DNA of 45,548 nucleotides from Candidatus Heimdallarchaeota archaeon. GTDB lineage: Archaea > Asgardarchaeota > Heimdallarchaeia > Heimdallarchaeales > Heimdallarchaeaceae. How positions within the stretch are numbered: position 1 is the stretch's first letter; each line of letters opens with the position of its first letter. Below the pieces are notes generated by a model. It was not told the origin of the DNA. It saw nothing but the letters and a program-made list of their open reading frames with translations, and searched no databases. Location: NCBI GenBank assembly GCA_023705985.1, contig BPTO01000005.1:1-45548 (forward strand). The letters run 5' to 3'. Of this stretch, positions 40,725-45,548 are shown piece after piece. The position numbers and the translations under genes were made by a program.

Positions 40725-41537
40725 TTAACAATAATTAGTATCTGGTACAATTGCATAATTTGTGTAATAGTGCCTTAAACACTCTTTCTGTTTTTTATTA
40801 TCCCCTGTTTTTTGTAATTCTGCGGCGAGTAACAAGTTTCCAGCTAACATACTTACAGTTGCAGGACCAGACCCTCCAGGAACAGGAGAAATATAACTTG
40901 TCTTTGATTTTAAAGCTTTAAAATCCACATCACCAACGAGTTTTCCGTCAAGGAAATTTACCCCAACATCAACAATAATTGCGCCTTTTTTCACCATATC
41001 AGCTTTGATTAAATGTGCTTCACCAACTGCTGCTATTAAAATATCGGCTTGACGTGTATGCCTCTCAAGTTGCTTTGTTCGTGAATGGCAAATGGTGACT
41101 GTACAATTTTCTTTTAGCAGGAGATGCAACACAGGTTTACCCACAATCATGCTTCTCCCCACAATCACGGCATGTTTACCTTCTAACGATATCCGATAAT
41201 ACTTCAGCAACGCGAGAACTCCCAAAGCTGTTGCTGGAACAAGGTTAGGAATAGCTTTAGCCCAAGCATGAACATTTCCAGGTGATAAACCTTCAACATC
41301 CTTTTCAACACTGATAGATTCTATAACCTTATCCGCATCTATGTGTCCAGGTAAAGGTAGTTGGACAAGAATTCCATCAACATTGGAATTAGTATTTAGA
41401 GAGTTAATAGTGTTCAATAGATCACATTCATTGATATTCTTAGGAAGCCTTATGACCTCTGAATCAAGACAAAGGGTGGAGAAATATCTTGACTTAATCC
41501 TTAGGTAAGATTCAGATGCTGGGTTTTTACCTACCAA
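40725..41537 (-). CDS. folD: FolD methylene-THF dehydrogenase/cyclohydrolase, part downstream of a premature stop
   Basis: 270 aa if started at TTG 41537. DGILVQLPLPGHID, VPATALGVLALL, HAVIVGRSMIVGKPV and ISPVPGGSGPATVSMLAGN are intact, covering the catalytic and NADP domains. The N-terminal helix and strand expected before residue 1 are encoded upstream in the same frame but separated by TAA (41574-41576). The catalytic lysine of FolD (Y-x3-K) corresponds to SYLRIK here and is present. An unusual C-terminal tail of about 25 residues ends in TNYC. Confidence 0.88.
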   Translation of the reverse strand: MVGKNPASESYLRIKSRYFSTLCLDSEVIRLPKNINECDLLNTINSLNTNSNVDGILVQLPLPGHIDADKVIESISVEKDVEGLSPGNVHAWAKAIPNLVPATALGVLALLKYYRISLEGKHAVIVGRSMIVGKPVLHLLLKENCTVTICHSRTKQLERHTRQADILIAAVGEAHLIKADMVKKGAIIVDVGVNFLDGKLVGDVDFKALKSKTSYISPVPGGSGPATVSMLAGNLLLAAELQKTGDNKKQKECLRHYYTNYAIVPDTNYC

Positions 41538-41573
41538 TATTGTTGCAAGTTTAGGTAGTCGTCCATATTTTTT

Positions 41574-41675
41574 TTAAAAACCTATACAACGCGGTTTTAA
41601 AACCCTCTCTGCATATTCATCAGCAAATTTACGACCATTTATAACAATTGTATCCGAGTCATTAGGTAAGAACAT
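41574..41675 (-). pseudogene. folD: folD 5' segment cut off by an in-frame TAA
   Basis: An ATG at 41675 opens 33 codons ending TAA at 41574-41576. They contain TIVINGRKFADEYAERVLK, the FolD start (usually IDGK...A..). Reading through the TAA in the same frame gives KKYGRLPKLATILVG, the next expected FolD strand, and the spacing is exactly that of E. coli FolD (30 positions from IDGK to LAVVLVG). The stop falls in the run TTTTTAAAAAAAA. This indicates a nonsense change, recoding or a sequence error within an otherwise complete gene. Confidence 0.8.
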
Positions 41676-41898
41676 TACATCACCACACATTGCGTAATAC
41701 GGGAAATACAAGAATATATTAATAGATTCTTATCTAAAAAATTTTGGTTCATTACTGGAAGAAAAAAATGCTTCTTCTAAATAATCACCCAAAAATATTG
41801 GTTTGAAATCAAAAGCTTTTTATCAATTATCTTAAGCAAATTTTTAGCCAATATAGTTTAGTGTAGAGGTTCAAAGTTTTTTGGAGTATTAAAATAGA

Positions 41899-45548
<3,650 letters not shown>

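Noticed and set aside
41574-41576. Pyrrolysine or selenocysteine recoding of the folD stop
   Set aside because: The codon is TAA, not TAG or TGA, and no insertion element or related machinery is seen.

Overview
The window is AT-rich archaeal chromosome. It carries an unsplit RNA polymerase B subunit, RNA polymerase A split into A' and A'', archaeal L30e, L10e (uL16) and NusA-like proteins, NOB1, FAU-1, a type-4 uracil-DNA glycosylase and CCA-encoding tRNA genes with bulge-helix-bulge introns. A Rab/Ras-like small GTPase, a PSMG4-like proteasome-assembly chaperone candidate and a SWS1-like SWIM protein together point to an Asgard archaeon, perhaps of the Heimdall branch. That placement is inference; no 16S rRNA gene is present.

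Layout. 1-5.5 kb: the tail of a probable surface-glycan membrane protein, then a leftward set (FAU-1, DUF2797 with a C-terminal PCNA-binding motif, a small winged-helix protein, a cysteine-desulfurase-like enzyme, a sugar-nucleotide epimerase). 5.5-7.4 kb: tRNA-Ser(CGA), two paralogous membrane proteins (FKBP-like ectodomain, one TM helix, cytosolic eight-cysteine zinc finger) and intron-containing tRNA-Asp(GTC). 7.4-11.1 kb, leftward: an alpha/alpha-toroid-like protein, the Rab-like GTPase, a HIT protein and an MtaD-like deaminase. 11.1-17.1 kb: UDG, a phosphohexomutase and a small membrane protein rightward, an alpha/beta hydrolase leftward, then a pilin-like mini-protein, an EamA transporter and a cyclophilin rightward. 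17.4-20 kb, leftward: a CAU-anticodon tRNA with two introns, L10e, S7 and a PAP2 phosphatase. 20.5-24.3 kb: a Panacea-like protein and, convergent with it, a frameshifted pyruvate phosphate dikinase. 24.5-32 kb: SurE, a Hef-like helicase and rpoB rightward; a SWS1-like protein, NusA and L30e leftward. 32-38.8 kb: a ribbon-helix-helix/nucleotidyltransferase fusion, a HisC-like aminotransferase, a leftward NOB1/NAD kinase/NSUN6-like/phosphodiesterase set, tRNA-Leu(CAG) and a UbiD-family decarboxylase. 38.9-45.5 kb: glyA, the PSMG4-like gene, a stop-interrupted folD, rpoA1 and the start of rpoA2.

Most genes are housekeeping: transcription, translation and RNA processing, DNA repair, and one-carbon and C3 metabolism. 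The usual archaeal rpoB-rpoA1-rpoA2-L30e-nusA-S12-S7 string is broken up. No CRISPR array, insertion sequence or rRNA was seen. The strongest leads are the two-intron CAU tRNA with a T-loop intron, the FKBP-like/zinc-finger membrane pair, the PIP box on the DUF2797 protein, and two metabolic genes (ppdK, folD) interrupted at or beside A-runs.
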